Under the pieces are notes generated by a model. The model ran no database searches and was not told the origin of the DNA. It worked only from the letters and a program-made list of their open reading frames with translations. Positions 56,340 to 64,000 of a DNA stretch of 64,000 nt are shown here, one piece after another. The translations under genes were made by a program, and so were the position numbers. Source of the DNA: Psychrobacter sp. Cmf 22.2 (lineage in GTDB: Bacteria > Pseudomonadota > Gammaproteobacteria > Pseudomonadales > Moraxellaceae); contig NZ_MRYA01000004.1 of the NCBI RefSeq assembly GCF_001921745.1, positions 1-64,000 of the forward strand. Direction: 5' to 3'. Every line of letters begins with the position of its first letter. Position 1 is the first letter of the stretch.

Positions 56340-56366
56340 CCCCAACTAACCGAAGTGTAGTTGGGG
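56340..56366 (-). terminator. Intrinsic terminator after gltS
   Basis: CCCCAACTA (56340-56348) and TAGTTGGGG (56358-56366), followed on the minus strand by a T run. About 40 bp after the gltS stop codon. Confidence 0.9.
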
Positions 56367-56405
56367 CTTTAATTATTACTAAGACTGGTCTAAAAAGTCT
56401 TGTTT

Positions 56406-57680
56406 CTACATAAACGGCAAATTAACGAATATTTGCAATACTGTAGCGTTGACGATATCGACAAAGAATGCACCAACCATTGGCACAATTAAGAACGCCT
56501 TATACGAAGGCAGGTAGCGATCGGTGACCGCCTGCATATTTGCAATCGCAGTCGGCGTTGCTCCCATACCAAAACCACAATGTCCTGCTGACAAGACAGC
56601 GGCATCGTAGTTTTTGCCCATTACCTTAAAGGTTACTAGGTACACATAAATAATCATAATCACCGTTTGTACGATTAAGATAATCAGTACAGGTCCTGCC
56701 AAATCAGTCAGCTGCCATAGTTTTAGTGACAACAATGCCATGGCCAAAAACAGGCTCAAAGAGGCGTTACCTAATACATCGATGGCACGGTCAAACATCT
56801 CAAAGTTAAAAAATATCGTTAGTACGTTGCGAATAATCACACCGCCTGCTAACGCCCAAACGAAGGTAGGCAACTCAAACCAAGTATCGGCTGCAACCAA
56901 TGTCATGGTTTCTGCAAACGCCAGTGCACCGGCAAACAGTGCCAAAGTTTCAATGGTAGAGGACGCAGTAATAAGACGAATGTGGTCAGGTCTTTCAAAG
57001 ATTTCTTTGTCATTTAAAATGTCGTCTTCGTCGTGCTTGGTACTATATAGTGACTGCGCACCTGTTACCTTTTCAATATCACTTGGACTTTGATTGTAGG
57101 GAGTTGGCTCTATACCAAGCTTTTGGATCAAACGACGAGCTACAGGCCCACCGACTACGCCGCCTGCGACTAGACCATAAGTTGCAACAGCGATACCTAG
57201 AGTCGTTGCACCGACTACGCCATATTGCTCCTCTAAAGTAATGCCCCATGCGCCTGCTGTACCATGTCCACCAGTAAGCGCGATAGAACCTGTGACCAAC
57301 CCAAGTAAAGGGTCAAGTCCAAGAGCACTCGCCATCGCGACACCAACGATATCCTGCAAGATAATAAAAACGGACACCACAATGGTGAAAACTAATAATG
57401 GCGTGCCACCTGCTTTGAGCTTACTAAAGTCAGCACTCAGACCGATGGAGGCAAAGAACATCAGCATGGTTGCCGTTTGCAATCCTTGGTGAAAGTTAAA
57501 GCTAAATCCCCAAAATATATTTAATATATAAACAACGACTGCAGCTACTAAACCACCTGCAACTGGTTCTGGAATATTAAAATTCTCTAAAAACTTGATA
57601 TTCTTAACCAAAAACCGCCCTAGCAATAGTACTAAAGTGGCTAATATCAAGGTGTAATAGCCATTTAAAGTAATTTCCAT
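56406..57680 (-). CDS. gltS: Sodium/glutamate symporter GltS
   Basis: A 424-residue inner-membrane carrier of the ESS family, importing glutamate with sodium. It has two inverted halves with about ten helices; the re-entrant loop motifs are visible in TGSIALTGGHGTAGAWG and SAGHCGFGMGATPTAIANM, both glycine-rich as in E. coli GltS. A hydrophilic central loop lies near residues 190-235. An SD AAAGGA precedes the start. Upstream are the barstar gene and an 11-bp inverted repeat (57709-57752). Confidence 0.94.
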   Translation of the reverse strand: MEITLNGYYTLILATLVLLLGRFLVKNIKFLENFNIPEPVAGGLVAAVVVYILNIFWGFSFNFHQGLQTATMLMFFASIGLSADFSKLKAGGTPLLVFTIVVSVFIILQDIVGVAMASALGLDPLLGLVTGSIALTGGHGTAGAWGITLEEQYGVVGATTLGIAVATYGLVAGGVVGGPVARRLIQKLGIEPTPYNQSPSDIEKVTGAQSLYSTKHDEDDILNDKEIFERPDHIRLITASSTIETLALFAGALAFAETMTLVAADTWFELPTFVWALAGGVIIRNVLTIFFNFEMFDRAIDVLGNASLSLFLAMALLSLKLWQLTDLAGPVLIILIVQTVIMIIYVYLVTFKVMGKNYDAAVLSAGHCGFGMGATPTAIANMQAVTDRYLPSYKAFLIVPMVGAFFVDIVNATVLQIFVNLPFM

Positions 57681-57708
57681 AGATCAATCCTTTTTCTAAA
57701 TATAAATT

Positions 57709-57752
57709 AACCTAAATTTGGGACAAAATTATATTTATCTTAAATTTAGGTT
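57709..57752. repeat. 11-bp inverted repeat between barstar and gltS
   Basis: AACCTAAATTT (57709-57719) and AAATTTAGGTT (57742-57752), separated by 22 bp. It may end the RNase-barstar transcript or act as an operator for gltS. Confidence 0.6.
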
Positions 57753-57768
57753 TTGTGATAATTAGCGA

Positions 57769-58113
57769 CTAATCCTTGTCTCTTGTCGGCACAACCACCC
57801 AAAGTTGCGGCTTGCCGAAGTCCTTATAGGCATCTTCAACGATACCTTTAAAAACGTTAAAGTCCTCAGTGTTTATGTTCTCTACCTCAGCCAAATTAAG
57901 CTCTAGATACGCAACTTCACTATCTGTCAAACAATCCCACGCACTATCCCAGTTATGAGCAAAGTAGCTGGGAAAATCGCACGCTTTGGCTAAGCTGATC
58001 AAAAGGGTGTTTTTATCAAGCGTTTTACCGATTGGGATGCTAACAGCCTGCTTAGGAATGCTGTCACTTAGTGCTGCACTGCTTTGATCAATAAAATAAA
58101 TGGCTTGGCTCAT
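57769..58113 (-). CDS. Barstar-type ribonuclease inhibitor
   Basis: A 114-residue cytoplasmic protein of the barstar family (PF01337). The inhibitory helix is clear: FPSYFAHNWDSAWDCLTD at 48-65 aligns with the barstar segment carrying Asp35, Trp38 and Asp39; the equivalents here are Asp56, Trp59 and Asp60. The C-terminal strand LWVVVP is also typical. It begins one base after the stop codon of the ribonuclease gene (TAATATG), so the two are translationally coupled, and it is expected to protect the cell from enzyme not yet exported. Confidence 0.93.
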   Translation of the reverse strand: MSQAIYFIDQSSAALSDSIPKQAVSIPIGKTLDKNTLLISLAKACDFPSYFAHNWDSAWDCLTDSEVAYLELNLAEVENINTEDFNVFKGIVEDAYKDFGKPQLWVVVPTRDKD

Positions 58114-58114
58114 A

Positions 58115-58879
58115 TTAATTTACCTTAAGCTTTCGAAAGCTGTCGTAATGGTCGATGGTCAAGTAATAGACGGTAGGAGGGTTGCCCCCAGTGACAATAC
58201 GCCGCGCTCCTCGATGAGACACCCCAGGCGTGGGTACTGTGTACTCGCGGTAGTACCCTTGGGACTCGGCAGGCAGTCTGCCTTCACGATTATAAAAGGT
58301 AGTACCGTCTTTATTCGGATACGGAAAAGGCCCACCTTGTTGAATCAGCGCAATGGTTTGGTCTACCTGAGGGTCGCCTGTGATAGCGCTTGTATCTGTC
58401 TCAACATAAGAAGAGGTTGACGTAGTATTAGATGGAGCATCACCGAGTAACGCAGGCTTTAATTCAGTATAGCCAAAGAATATAACGGCAATAAGAATAA
58501 GTACGCTAAGAGCAGTTGATTTCCAGCTTTTATTGCCATGCCTCTGATGTTGATTGCTAGAGGTATGATGGCGGTTACGGCTACTCACGCTACTTGGTCT
58601 CCGGCCGTCGTTCTGATTACTTTGGTTTGAATGTACTGACGTATGTTTTGATCTTGACGTACTCTGCTCGATACTCAACGAAGCATCAGTCACCTTAGTT
58701 GCTCTCAATTGACTTTTATCGTTACGTTCACTATTAAAATAGACTCGTTGACCTATAGTGATTGGTTGTGACAACCTCACTTTACTGACATGAAAGAAGA
58801 CATCTTCATTTTGCTCATCGACATCGATAAAGCCATAGCCTTTATCGATGTTATAGTGCTTGATTTTGCCACTTTGCAT
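58115..58879 (-). CDS. Cold-shock domain-TM-guanyl ribonuclease (RNase Sa type)
   Basis: A 254-residue fusion. Residues 1-66 are a cold-shock domain with RNP1 KGYGFI (13-18) and RNP2 DVFFHV (26-31). Residues 67-119 are a Ser/Arg/His/Asn-rich, basic linker; a transmembrane helix is at about 120-138 (TALSVLILIAVIFFGY), with positive charge before it, predicting N-terminus in, C-terminus out. Residues 168-254 form a microbial N1/T1-type ribonuclease close to Streptomyces RNase Sa: GGPFPYPNKDG, NREGRLP, GYYREYTVPTPG. Catalytic equivalents of Sa Glu54, Arg65, Arg69 and His85 are Glu212, Arg223, Arg227 and His244, all present. The Sa disulfide cysteines are absent. It is coupled to a barstar gene. 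AGGA precedes the ATG. The role is unknown. Confidence 0.92.
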   Translation of the reverse strand: MQSGKIKHYNIDKGYGFIDVDEQNEDVFFHVSKVRLSQPITIGQRVYFNSERNDKSQLRATKVTDASLSIEQSTSRSKHTSVHSNQSNQNDGRRPSSVSSRNRHHTSSNQHQRHGNKSWKSTALSVLILIAVIFFGYTELKPALLGDAPSNTTSTSSYVETDTSAITGDPQVDQTIALIQQGGPFPYPNKDGTTFYNREGRLPAESQGYYREYTVPTPGVSHRGARRIVTGGNPPTVYYLTIDHYDSFRKLKVN

Positions 58880-58978
58880 AAGGCCACGTTCCTATATGGT
58901 TTTTTCGTTATGTTGCAACCTGACTTTTATCTTGGTTTTTTATTGAGTAACTGATTTTTTATGGCCCATTTACCATTA

Positions 58979-59015
58979 ATAAAAAAACGCCAGCAATTAA
59001 GCTGACGTTTTTTTG
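58979..59015. terminator. Intrinsic terminator after proA
   Basis: A7, CG-C-CAGC stem (58988-58994) with GCTG-A-CG (59001-59007), and T7. Near-symmetrical; it terminates proA (minus strand) before the ribonuclease gene, which therefore has its own promoter. Confidence 0.88.
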
Positions 59016-59083
59016 TGGATTATACTTGAGGTTACGCCATAAATGGTAGGTTAAGGGGTAATAAGTTAACAAGAGACAACAAG

Positions 59084-60385
59084 TTAAGCGCGCGTCTCGC
59101 CATGTCCATAGACAATCCACTTCTGTGAAGTTAAGCCTTCAAGACCTACAGGGCCACGCGCGTGAATCTTGTCGGTTGAGATACCAATCTCTGCGCCTAA
59201 GCCATACTCAAAACCATCTGCGAAACGGCTAGAAGCATTGATCATGACACTGGCTGAGTCCACTTCACGGATAAAGCGCTGCGACTTAGTATAGTTATCA
59301 GTAATGATGACATCGGTATGATGGCTGCCATGGGTGTTGATATGTTCAATGGCTTCATCAATGCCTGACACGATTTTAATCGCTAAAATAGGCGCTAGAT
59401 ATTCAGTATCCCAGTCCTCATCAGTTGCAGCCGATAGATGACCTTCGAGCTTAGCATTATCACTTAAGATAGCTTGCGCCTTGTCATCGAGACGTAGTTG
59501 CATGGCGTCATCAGCTTGGATAATGGCTTCAGCAATCTGCGGTAATAGCTCGTCTGCAACTGTATCATCGAGCAATAACGTCTCCATAGTATTGCACGTG
59601 CCATAGCGATGCGTTTTAGCGTTGACGCTGACATCGATGGCGATTTTTGGATCGGCATCGCTATCGATAAAGGTGTGGCAATTGCCATCTAGATGTTTGA
59701 TTACAGGCACTTTGGCATCATTACTGATACGGGCAATCAGACCTTTGCCACCACGCGGTACAATGACATCGACATATTCAGTCATGGTAATAAGTTCACC
59801 AACAGCGGCGCGATCTGTGGTTTGTAATACTTGCACGCTATGCTCAGAGAGGCCAGCTTTTTTTAGGCCCTGATGAATACATTTCGCGATTGCTTGATTG
59901 GATTCAAATGCTTCTGAGCCGCCGCGTAGAATAATGGCGTTGCCTGATTTTAGAGCTAAAGAAGCAGCTTCTAAAGTAACGTTTGGACGCGACTCATAAA
60001 TCATGCCAACGACGCCAAGTGGCACGCGCATTTTACCTAGATGAATACCAGATGGACGATAGGTCATGTCTGTGACTTCACCGATAGGATCAGGTAGTGC
60101 TGCGACATCTTTTAGGCCTTGGAGCATGCCCTCAAACCGATCTTCATTTAACTCTAGGCGATCTAGAAGCGCTGTTTCAAGGTTGTTTTTTTGACCGTTA
60201 TCCATATCGATTTTGTTAGCAGATAAAATATCTTGTTTTGCATCAACTAATACATCATGAATCGCTAACAATGCTGAGTTTTTATCGCCAGTATTAGCAG
60301 CGGCAAGCGTACGCGACGCTGCACGTGCTTGTTTGCCGACTTGTTGCATATAAGTAGCGACGTCTGCGGTATTTGATTGACTCAT
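59084..60385 (-). CDS. proA: Gamma-glutamyl phosphate reductase
   Basis: A 433-residue NADPH-dependent enzyme of proline synthesis that converts glutamyl phosphate to glutamate semialdehyde. The catalytic Cys is in [15 protein letters not shown]; other family blocks are [29 protein letters not shown] and [14 protein letters not shown]. The start at 60385 ([10 protein letters not shown]) has an AAGGAAAA SD; the in-frame Met at 60424 is unlikely. proB is not adjacent. Interestingly gltS, a glutamate importer, lies 1.4 kb downstream, but no shared transcript is suggested. Confidence 0.96.
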   Translation of the reverse strand: MSQSNTADVATYMQQVGKQARAASRTLAAANTGDKNSALLAIHDVLVDAKQDILSANKIDMDNGQKNNLETALLDRLELNEDRFEGMLQGLKDVAALPDPIGEVTDMTYRPSGIHLGKMRVPLGVVGMIYESRPNVTLEAASLALKSGNAIILRGGSEAFESNQAIAKCIHQGLKKAGLSEHSVQVLQTTDRAAVGELITMTEYVDVIVPRGGKGLIARISNDAKVPVIKHLDGNCHTFIDSDADPKIAIDVSVNAKTHRYGTCNTMETLLLDDTVADELLPQIAEAIIQADDAMQLRLDDKAQAILSDNAKLEGHLSAATDEDWDTEYLAPILAIKIVSGIDEAIEHINTHGSHHTDVIITDNYTKSQRFIREVDSASVMINASSRFADGFEYGLGAEIGISTDKIHARGPVGLEGLTSQKWIVYGHGETRA

Positions 60386-60838
60386 AAAAGATTTTCCTTG
60401 TGTCTGTGGATGAGAGTTTTTCATTAATAATTGAGTATCGTTGGCCAGAGTTTACGTTTTATCGGACTCACAGCGTTATGCTATTTAACATAGAGGAGTT
60501 ACAGTCGATAGTAAAGATGAATTTGTGAACAGTAACTGCCTTTACTCAGCAATTCTTGTCACTTATGCTGACTTTATCAGTTTTTATAAACATAAGAGTT
60601 AATTCAAAATACTATCTATTTGTAAGAGTGTTAACTCAAAATAATAATACAAAAAACTTAATACGTACGTGGTTACGCACTTTTAACATAACTGTGCTGT
60701 AACTACTAAGGTAGTGACAAGCGGTTATCAGTATAGTTGAGTACTAAATCACCAAGCATTTACTAAACTCAATAATCACTGAATGCGTTTAGAAAATTTT
60801 CGAATCCTACCAGTGCCAAAGAGCCGCGGAGAATTAAA
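60386..60838. other. Divergent intergenic region, proA / lipoprotein
   Basis: 453 bp, AT-rich, no ORF of note; a small dyad CTAT-TTAAC-ATAG lies near 60481-60494. GGAGA at 60828-60832 is the SD for the gene at 60839. Confidence 0.4.
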
Positions 60839-61216
60839 ATGAAGACCATGAAAAAAACCAACACAATAGAGACAACAATGCATAAACCAATGCTCAAAAA
60901 GTGGTTGTTTGCTTCGTTAGCAGCATCTGTTTTAGCCTTAGGCGCTTGTGCGGACAATGAGACACCAGTGAACGAAGATGAGACAGCTATGGATGCTCAA
61001 GCAGAAGTGGAGCAGGGTGTCACCAATGTAGACGATGACACTGCCATGGCCACCAGTGAAGATACAGCATACGCTTCGGATGATATGCCTAGCGACGCTG
61101 ATAGTGATATGATGAACAATGACGTTGCCATTGCTACGGCTGATGAGTCTGAAGTAGCTGACGAATCTGAAATACTAGATGGTAGCGAATCAGAAGAACA
61201 TGTCTCAACCTACTAA
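60839..61216 (+). CDS. Small acidic lipoprotein, unknown function
   Basis: A 125-residue protein with a lipoprotein signal: KKWLFASLAASVLALGAC, lipobox Cys37. The mature part is almost entirely low-complexity and acidic (Glu, Asp, Ala, Ser, Met), with no recognisable domain. GGAGA six bases upstream supports this start; Met14 or Met18 would give a more standard signal length. The gene is alone, followed by a good terminator. I recognise no family; it may be a genus-specific envelope protein. Confidence 0.7.
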   Translation: MKTMKKTNTIETTMHKPMLKKWLFASLAASVLALGACADNETPVNEDETAMDAQAEVEQGVTNVDDDTAMATSEDTAYASDDMPSDADSDMMNNDVAIATADESEVADESEILDGSESEEHVSTY

Positions 61217-61532
61217 TTTTAACCTATCAAGTCATGAGTAATAAGCTTATAGAGTGTCTATTACTTGAGCTAGTAGTTGAACTGACTATTACTACCTTTG
61301 TATAACAAACGCTACTAATAGATGTGAGCTCAGATATGCCAATGCTATCTGAGCTGTTTTTATGGGTAAAGAAGCAAGATGTATCAATCATAAAAAACAG
61401 ATAGAAAGTTTGCCTTTTGGTCCTGTTTTAAGCGACAATGTGGCGCAATAGCCCTATAAAACTTATTAGTATCATTTTAAGTTATTATGACGCTTCTCCC
61501 TTTATTTATTTTTATTGGAAATCTGCTAACCC
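61217..61532. other. Intergenic region, lipoprotein / ABC ATPase
   Basis: 316 bp. It holds the lipoprotein terminator (61327-61361); the remainder, about 170 bp, should contain the ABC promoter, which I could not pinpoint. Confidence 0.4.
61327..61361 (+). terminator. Intrinsic terminator after the acidic lipoprotein
   Basis: Perfect 10-bp arms AGCTCAGATA (61327-61336) and TATCTGAGCT (61346-61355), then G and T5. Confidence 0.9.
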
Positions 61533-62330
61533 ATGCTTGAGACTGCCGCAAACTCGACTCGCCCTATTGCCTTAGAGTTACAAGATCTTCATAAAAGCTT
61601 TGGCTCATTGGCTGTGCTCAAAGGTGTATCGTTGACTGCCTACGATGGCGATGTCATCTCTATCTTAGGATCTTCTGGCTCTGGTAAATCGACTTTACTA
61701 CGATGTATTAATCTACTTGAAAAGCCCACGCAAGGACATATCAGTGTTGGCAATGAAGAGCTCATGCTAAAGCCAACCAAGTCCGGTGAGATGCAGGCGG
61801 TAGACAATAAGCAGCTCGACAGCTTACGTGCCCGTGTGGGTTTTGTCTTTCAAAATTTTAATTTGTGGCCACACAAGACAATTCTACAAAACATCATTGA
61901 AGGGCCAACGCAAGTATTAAAAATTAAAAAAGAGCAAGCCATCAGTGATGCAGAGAAACTGCTAGATAAAGTTGGTTTGCTTGACAAAAAAGACGCTTAT
62001 CCTGCCAACTTGTCAGGTGGTCAGCGTCAGCGTGTTGCTATCGCTCGTGCACTTGCTATGCAGCCACGCGTATTGTTGTTTGATGAGCCAACTTCTGCGC
62101 TTGATCCTGAGCTGGTCAATGAAGTGCTGACCGTTATGCGAGACTTAGCAGAGGAGGGACGTACGATGTTAATTGTCACTCACGAAATGCGCTTTGCTCG
62201 TGAAGTCTCAAACAAAGTGGTGTTTTTACATCAAGGTGTGATAGAAGAGATAGGCACACCTGAGCAGGTATTTGATAATCCCACCTCAGAGCGAGTCAAA
62301 GAATTTATGGCATCGCACAATCAAAATTAA
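61533..62330 (+). CDS. Polar amino acid ABC transporter ATP-binding protein
   Basis: A 265-residue ATPase of the HisP/ArtP/GlnQ group. Walker A is GSSGSGKST (46-54), the signature is [16 protein letters not shown], Walker B is VLLFDEP, with TSALDPELV and the switch His in VTHEM. The insertion around [17 protein letters not shown] is like HisP. Two substrate-binding lipoproteins follow; no permease is in the window and it probably lies beyond 64000. The substrate is likely a basic or other polar amino acid, but cannot be fixed from the ATPase. Confidence 0.95.
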   Translation: MLETAANSTRPIALELQDLHKSFGSLAVLKGVSLTAYDGDVISILGSSGSGKSTLLRCINLLEKPTQGHISVGNEELMLKPTKSGEMQAVDNKQLDSLRARVGFVFQNFNLWPHKTILQNIIEGPTQVLKIKKEQAISDAEKLLDKVGLLDKKDAYPANLSGGQRQRVAIARALAMQPRVLLFDEPTSALDPELVNEVLTVMRDLAEEGRTMLIVTHEMRFAREVSNKVVFLHQGVIEEIGTPEQVFDNPTSERVKEFMASHNQN

Positions 62331-62678
62331 TTATTAAAAATACCCGTCAACTATTATCTATCGCGCTATGTTTTAACCTTATGTGTTAACTTCTCAGACA
62401 ATCAGTCACCTTACCACTATCTGACATTGACAAACTAACAACGTCAGATAGTGGCGATGTCAAACGAACATCGAGCATGTTTTTTATCCTCATTTGATGC
62501 TTTATTACTCGATAATGACAGTCAATATGCAAAACGTTTGTTTTTGATATTTGAGTGAGGTATTATCGAGTTGTCTATAAAATGTCAATACTTGTTATTG
62601 TATTTATATCTGGCAAGGATGTCAGACGTTAAAACAACACAAATTTTTATCGAAAATTTATTAAAAAATGAGGAACGT
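62331..62678 (+). other. Intergenic region, ABC ATPase / first binding protein
   Basis: 348 bp. A perfect 12-bp-arm hairpin (62414-62425 with 62443-62454) lies 85 bp after the ATPase stop codon. GAGGAA at 62670-62675 is the SD for the next gene. No ORF. Confidence 0.5.
62414..62454. repeat. Perfect 12-bp inverted repeat
   Basis: CCACTATCTGAC and GTCAGATAGTGG flank a 17-nt loop. No T run follows on either side, so a classic terminator is unlikely; a processing or mRNA-stabilising element between ABC genes is possible. Confidence 0.75.
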
Positions 62679-63479
62679 ATGATGTCGAACTCTCGCCTAT
62701 TGTGGTCGTCGATGACCATCACCGCGGCCATTGCGCTTAGTGCTTGTAGTCAACCTGCTAATGAAGCCGCTGATACTAGCGCTGATGCACCTGCGGCAGA
62801 CGCGACTGGTAAGACTATTCGTATCGCGACTGAGGGCGCTTACCCTCCTTTTAACTATACCAACGCTGATGGCAGTTTGGCAGGTTTTGATGTCGATGTT
62901 GCCAATGCTTTGTGTGAGCAGATGCAAGCCAACTGTGAGATCGTCGCTCAAGACTGGGACGGTATCATTCCAGGTCTATTGGCGCAAAAGTACGATGCCG
63001 TGGTCGCAGGTATGTCAATTACTCCTGAGCGTCAAGAAAAGGTAGATTTTACTGAGCCTTACTTCGCTAATACCATGGTATGGCTAACTGATACTAATGG
63101 CAGTTTTGATCCAATGGCAATGGAAAACCTGACATTAGGTGGTCAACGCTCAACGACTCCAGGCGCTTATCTACAAGATAATTATGAAGGTAAAGACGGC
63201 AATACAGTTCAGTTATACGATAATTATGACAACGCCTATTTAGATCTAAAATCAGGCCGTAGCGATGCAGTATTGGCTGAAAAAGTATCGGCCAAATCGT
63301 GGTTGGCAGATAACCCTGAAGGCTTTGGTATTGTTGGTGATGAAATAGATAACAACGACAACATTGCCATCGCTGTACGTAAAAACGACTCTCTTAAAGA
63401 TGACTTTAATAAGGCGTTAAGTGAGATCCGCAGCAACGGTGAGCTTGCTCGTCTTGAACAAGAAAACTTTGGTCAATAA
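62679..63479 (+). CDS. Amino acid ABC transporter substrate-binding lipoprotein (first copy)
   Basis: A 266-residue family 3 solute-binding protein. The signal ends in a lipobox ALSAC (Cys23), followed by an Ala/Asp-rich linker. The mature fold begins with IRIATEGAYPPFNYTNADG and includes GFDVDVANALC, QDWDGIIPGL and the AGMSITPERQEKVDFTEPYF signature. The start at 62679 has GAGGAA seven bases before; upstream Met codons are less likely. Its closest relative is the next gene, so this is a tandem duplication. It works with the ATPase upstream. Confidence 0.93.
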   Translation: MMSNSRLLWSSMTITAAIALSACSQPANEAADTSADAPAADATGKTIRIATEGAYPPFNYTNADGSLAGFDVDVANALCEQMQANCEIVAQDWDGIIPGLLAQKYDAVVAGMSITPERQEKVDFTEPYFANTMVWLTDTNGSFDPMAMENLTLGGQRSTTPGAYLQDNYEGKDGNTVQLYDNYDNAYLDLKSGRSDAVLAEKVSAKSWLADNPEGFGIVGDEIDNNDNIAIAVRKNDSLKDDFNKALSEIRSNGELARLEQENFGQ

Positions 63480-63511
63480 AATTCTGTTTTAGAAATAAGA
63501 GAGTAGCAATT

Positions 63512-64000
63512 ATGACAACATCTATCGTAAGTAAAGCCAAATGGTTGGCACCGCTTAGCGCTGCTATGCTGATGCTGGCTGGCTGTAACAATAGTACTGC
63601 ACCAGAAGAGAATGCTGTGTCAGATACTGCAGCTTCTGATGCCCCTATCAATGTAAAAATCGCCACCGAATCAAGTTATAAGCCGTTTAGTTACACAGAT
63701 GCTGATGGCAAACTTATCGGTTATGAGATTGAATTGGTCGATGCGCTATGTGCGCAAATGAAAGCTGAGTGTGAGGTAATCTCTCAAGATTGGGATGGTC
63801 TTATTCCTGGCCTTAATGCACAAAAATTCGATGCGATTATCGCTGGTATGTCAATCACGCCTGAGCGTAAAGAAGTGGTAGATTTTACGGATCCATACTT
63901 TCATACTGGCATTATCTTGATCGGTAAAAAGGGCGACGATATCAGCGTCGCTGATCTAAAAGGGCAGCCTGTAGCTTCGCAGCGCTCAACGGTCTCATCA
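63512..64000 (+). CDS. Amino acid ABC transporter substrate-binding lipoprotein (second copy, partial)
   Basis: The first 163 codons of a second family 3 solute-binding protein; the window edge cuts it. Lipobox MLAGC (Cys25), then an acidic linker, then VKIATESSYKPFSYTDADG, GYEIELVDALC, QDWDGLIPGL and AGMSITPERKEVVDFTDPYF, nearly the same blocks as in the gene 32 bp upstream. The two differ in the linker and in the ligand-side strands, so they may bind different amino acids through one permease. Confidence 0.93.
   Translation, partial: MTTSIVSKAKWLAPLSAAMLMLAGCNNSTAPEENAVSDTAASDAPINVKIATESSYKPFSYTDADGKLIGYEIELVDALCAQMKAECEVISQDWDGLIPGLNAQKFDAIIAGMSITPERKEVVDFTDPYFHTGIILIGKKGDDISVADLKGQPVASQRSTVSS

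Noticed and set aside
60795..60815. TTCGAATCC resembling a tRNA T-loop
   Set aside because: No complementary stem around it and no D-arm or acceptor upstream.
60769..60957. 62-codon minus-strand ORF with a hydrophobic stretch
   Set aside because: It is antisense to the lipoprotein signal sequence, whose Ala/Leu codons read as a hydrophobic helix on the other strand.

Overview
The window looks like chromosomal DNA of a gammaproteobacterium of the family Moraxellaceae, most likely Psychrobacter. This is inferred from gene content and order: a twitching-motility pilT-pilU pair divergent from yggS, rne divergent from rluC, rnfH convergent with bamE, bamE divergent from fur, and a dimer-type plus a monomeric NADP isocitrate dehydrogenase side by side. 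Protein style (many long Ser/Asn/Asp-rich tails) and AT-rich intergenic DNA agree with this. No database search was possible. I found no rRNA, no convincing tRNA, no CRISPR array, no insertion sequence and no prophage; it is mostly core genome.

Layout. 1-5.2 kb: acetyl-CoA acetyltransferase, homoserine dehydrogenase, a DsbC-like disulfide isomerase with a lipobox, and a DUF808 membrane protein. 5.3-12.4 kb: a very long RNase E gene, a 1.17 kb dyad-rich gap, then divergent rluC and a HAD phosphatase. 12.4-17.8 kb: engB, cytochromes c5 and c4, an NSS-like membrane protein, rnfH, bamE and fur. 17.9-28.7 kb: pilU/pilT, yggS, a CBS-domain membrane protein, glutamine-dependent nadE, an AI-2E family transporter, pdxB and epmA. 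28.9-34.1 kb: an SDR-like protein, a purE-purK-yaiI cluster, a metallophosphatase and a rhomboid protease. 34.9-39.7 kb: two tandem envelope paralogues, only the second with an OmpA domain, and nagZ. 40.2-47.6 kb: prc, slyD, an M61 peptidase, a double-DUF305 lipoprotein and rluE. 47.9-51.6 kb: the two isocitrate dehydrogenases. 52.3-60.4 kb: a FemAB-like protein, glyA, a ZIP transporter, gltS, a ribonuclease-barstar pair and proA. 60.8-64 kb: a small acidic lipoprotein, an amino-acid ABC ATPase and two tandem substrate-binding lipoproteins, the last cut by the window edge.

The most unusual locus is 57769-58879. One gene encodes a cold-shock RNA-binding domain, a basic linker, one transmembrane helix and a catalytically intact RNase Sa-type guanyl ribonuclease; one base after its stop codon comes a barstar-type inhibitor. 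This suggests a membrane-anchored RNase held across the inner membrane from a cytoplasmic RNA-binding domain, with its own immunity protein.

Other points worth a second look are non-coding: an orphan plus-strand terminator with upstream stem-loops (52.04-52.19 kb, candidate small RNA), structured leaders before glyA and cytochrome c4, a long leader before rne, and a perfect 36-bp palindrome after prc. Many genes are separated by well-formed intrinsic terminators, several of them bidirectional between convergent genes.
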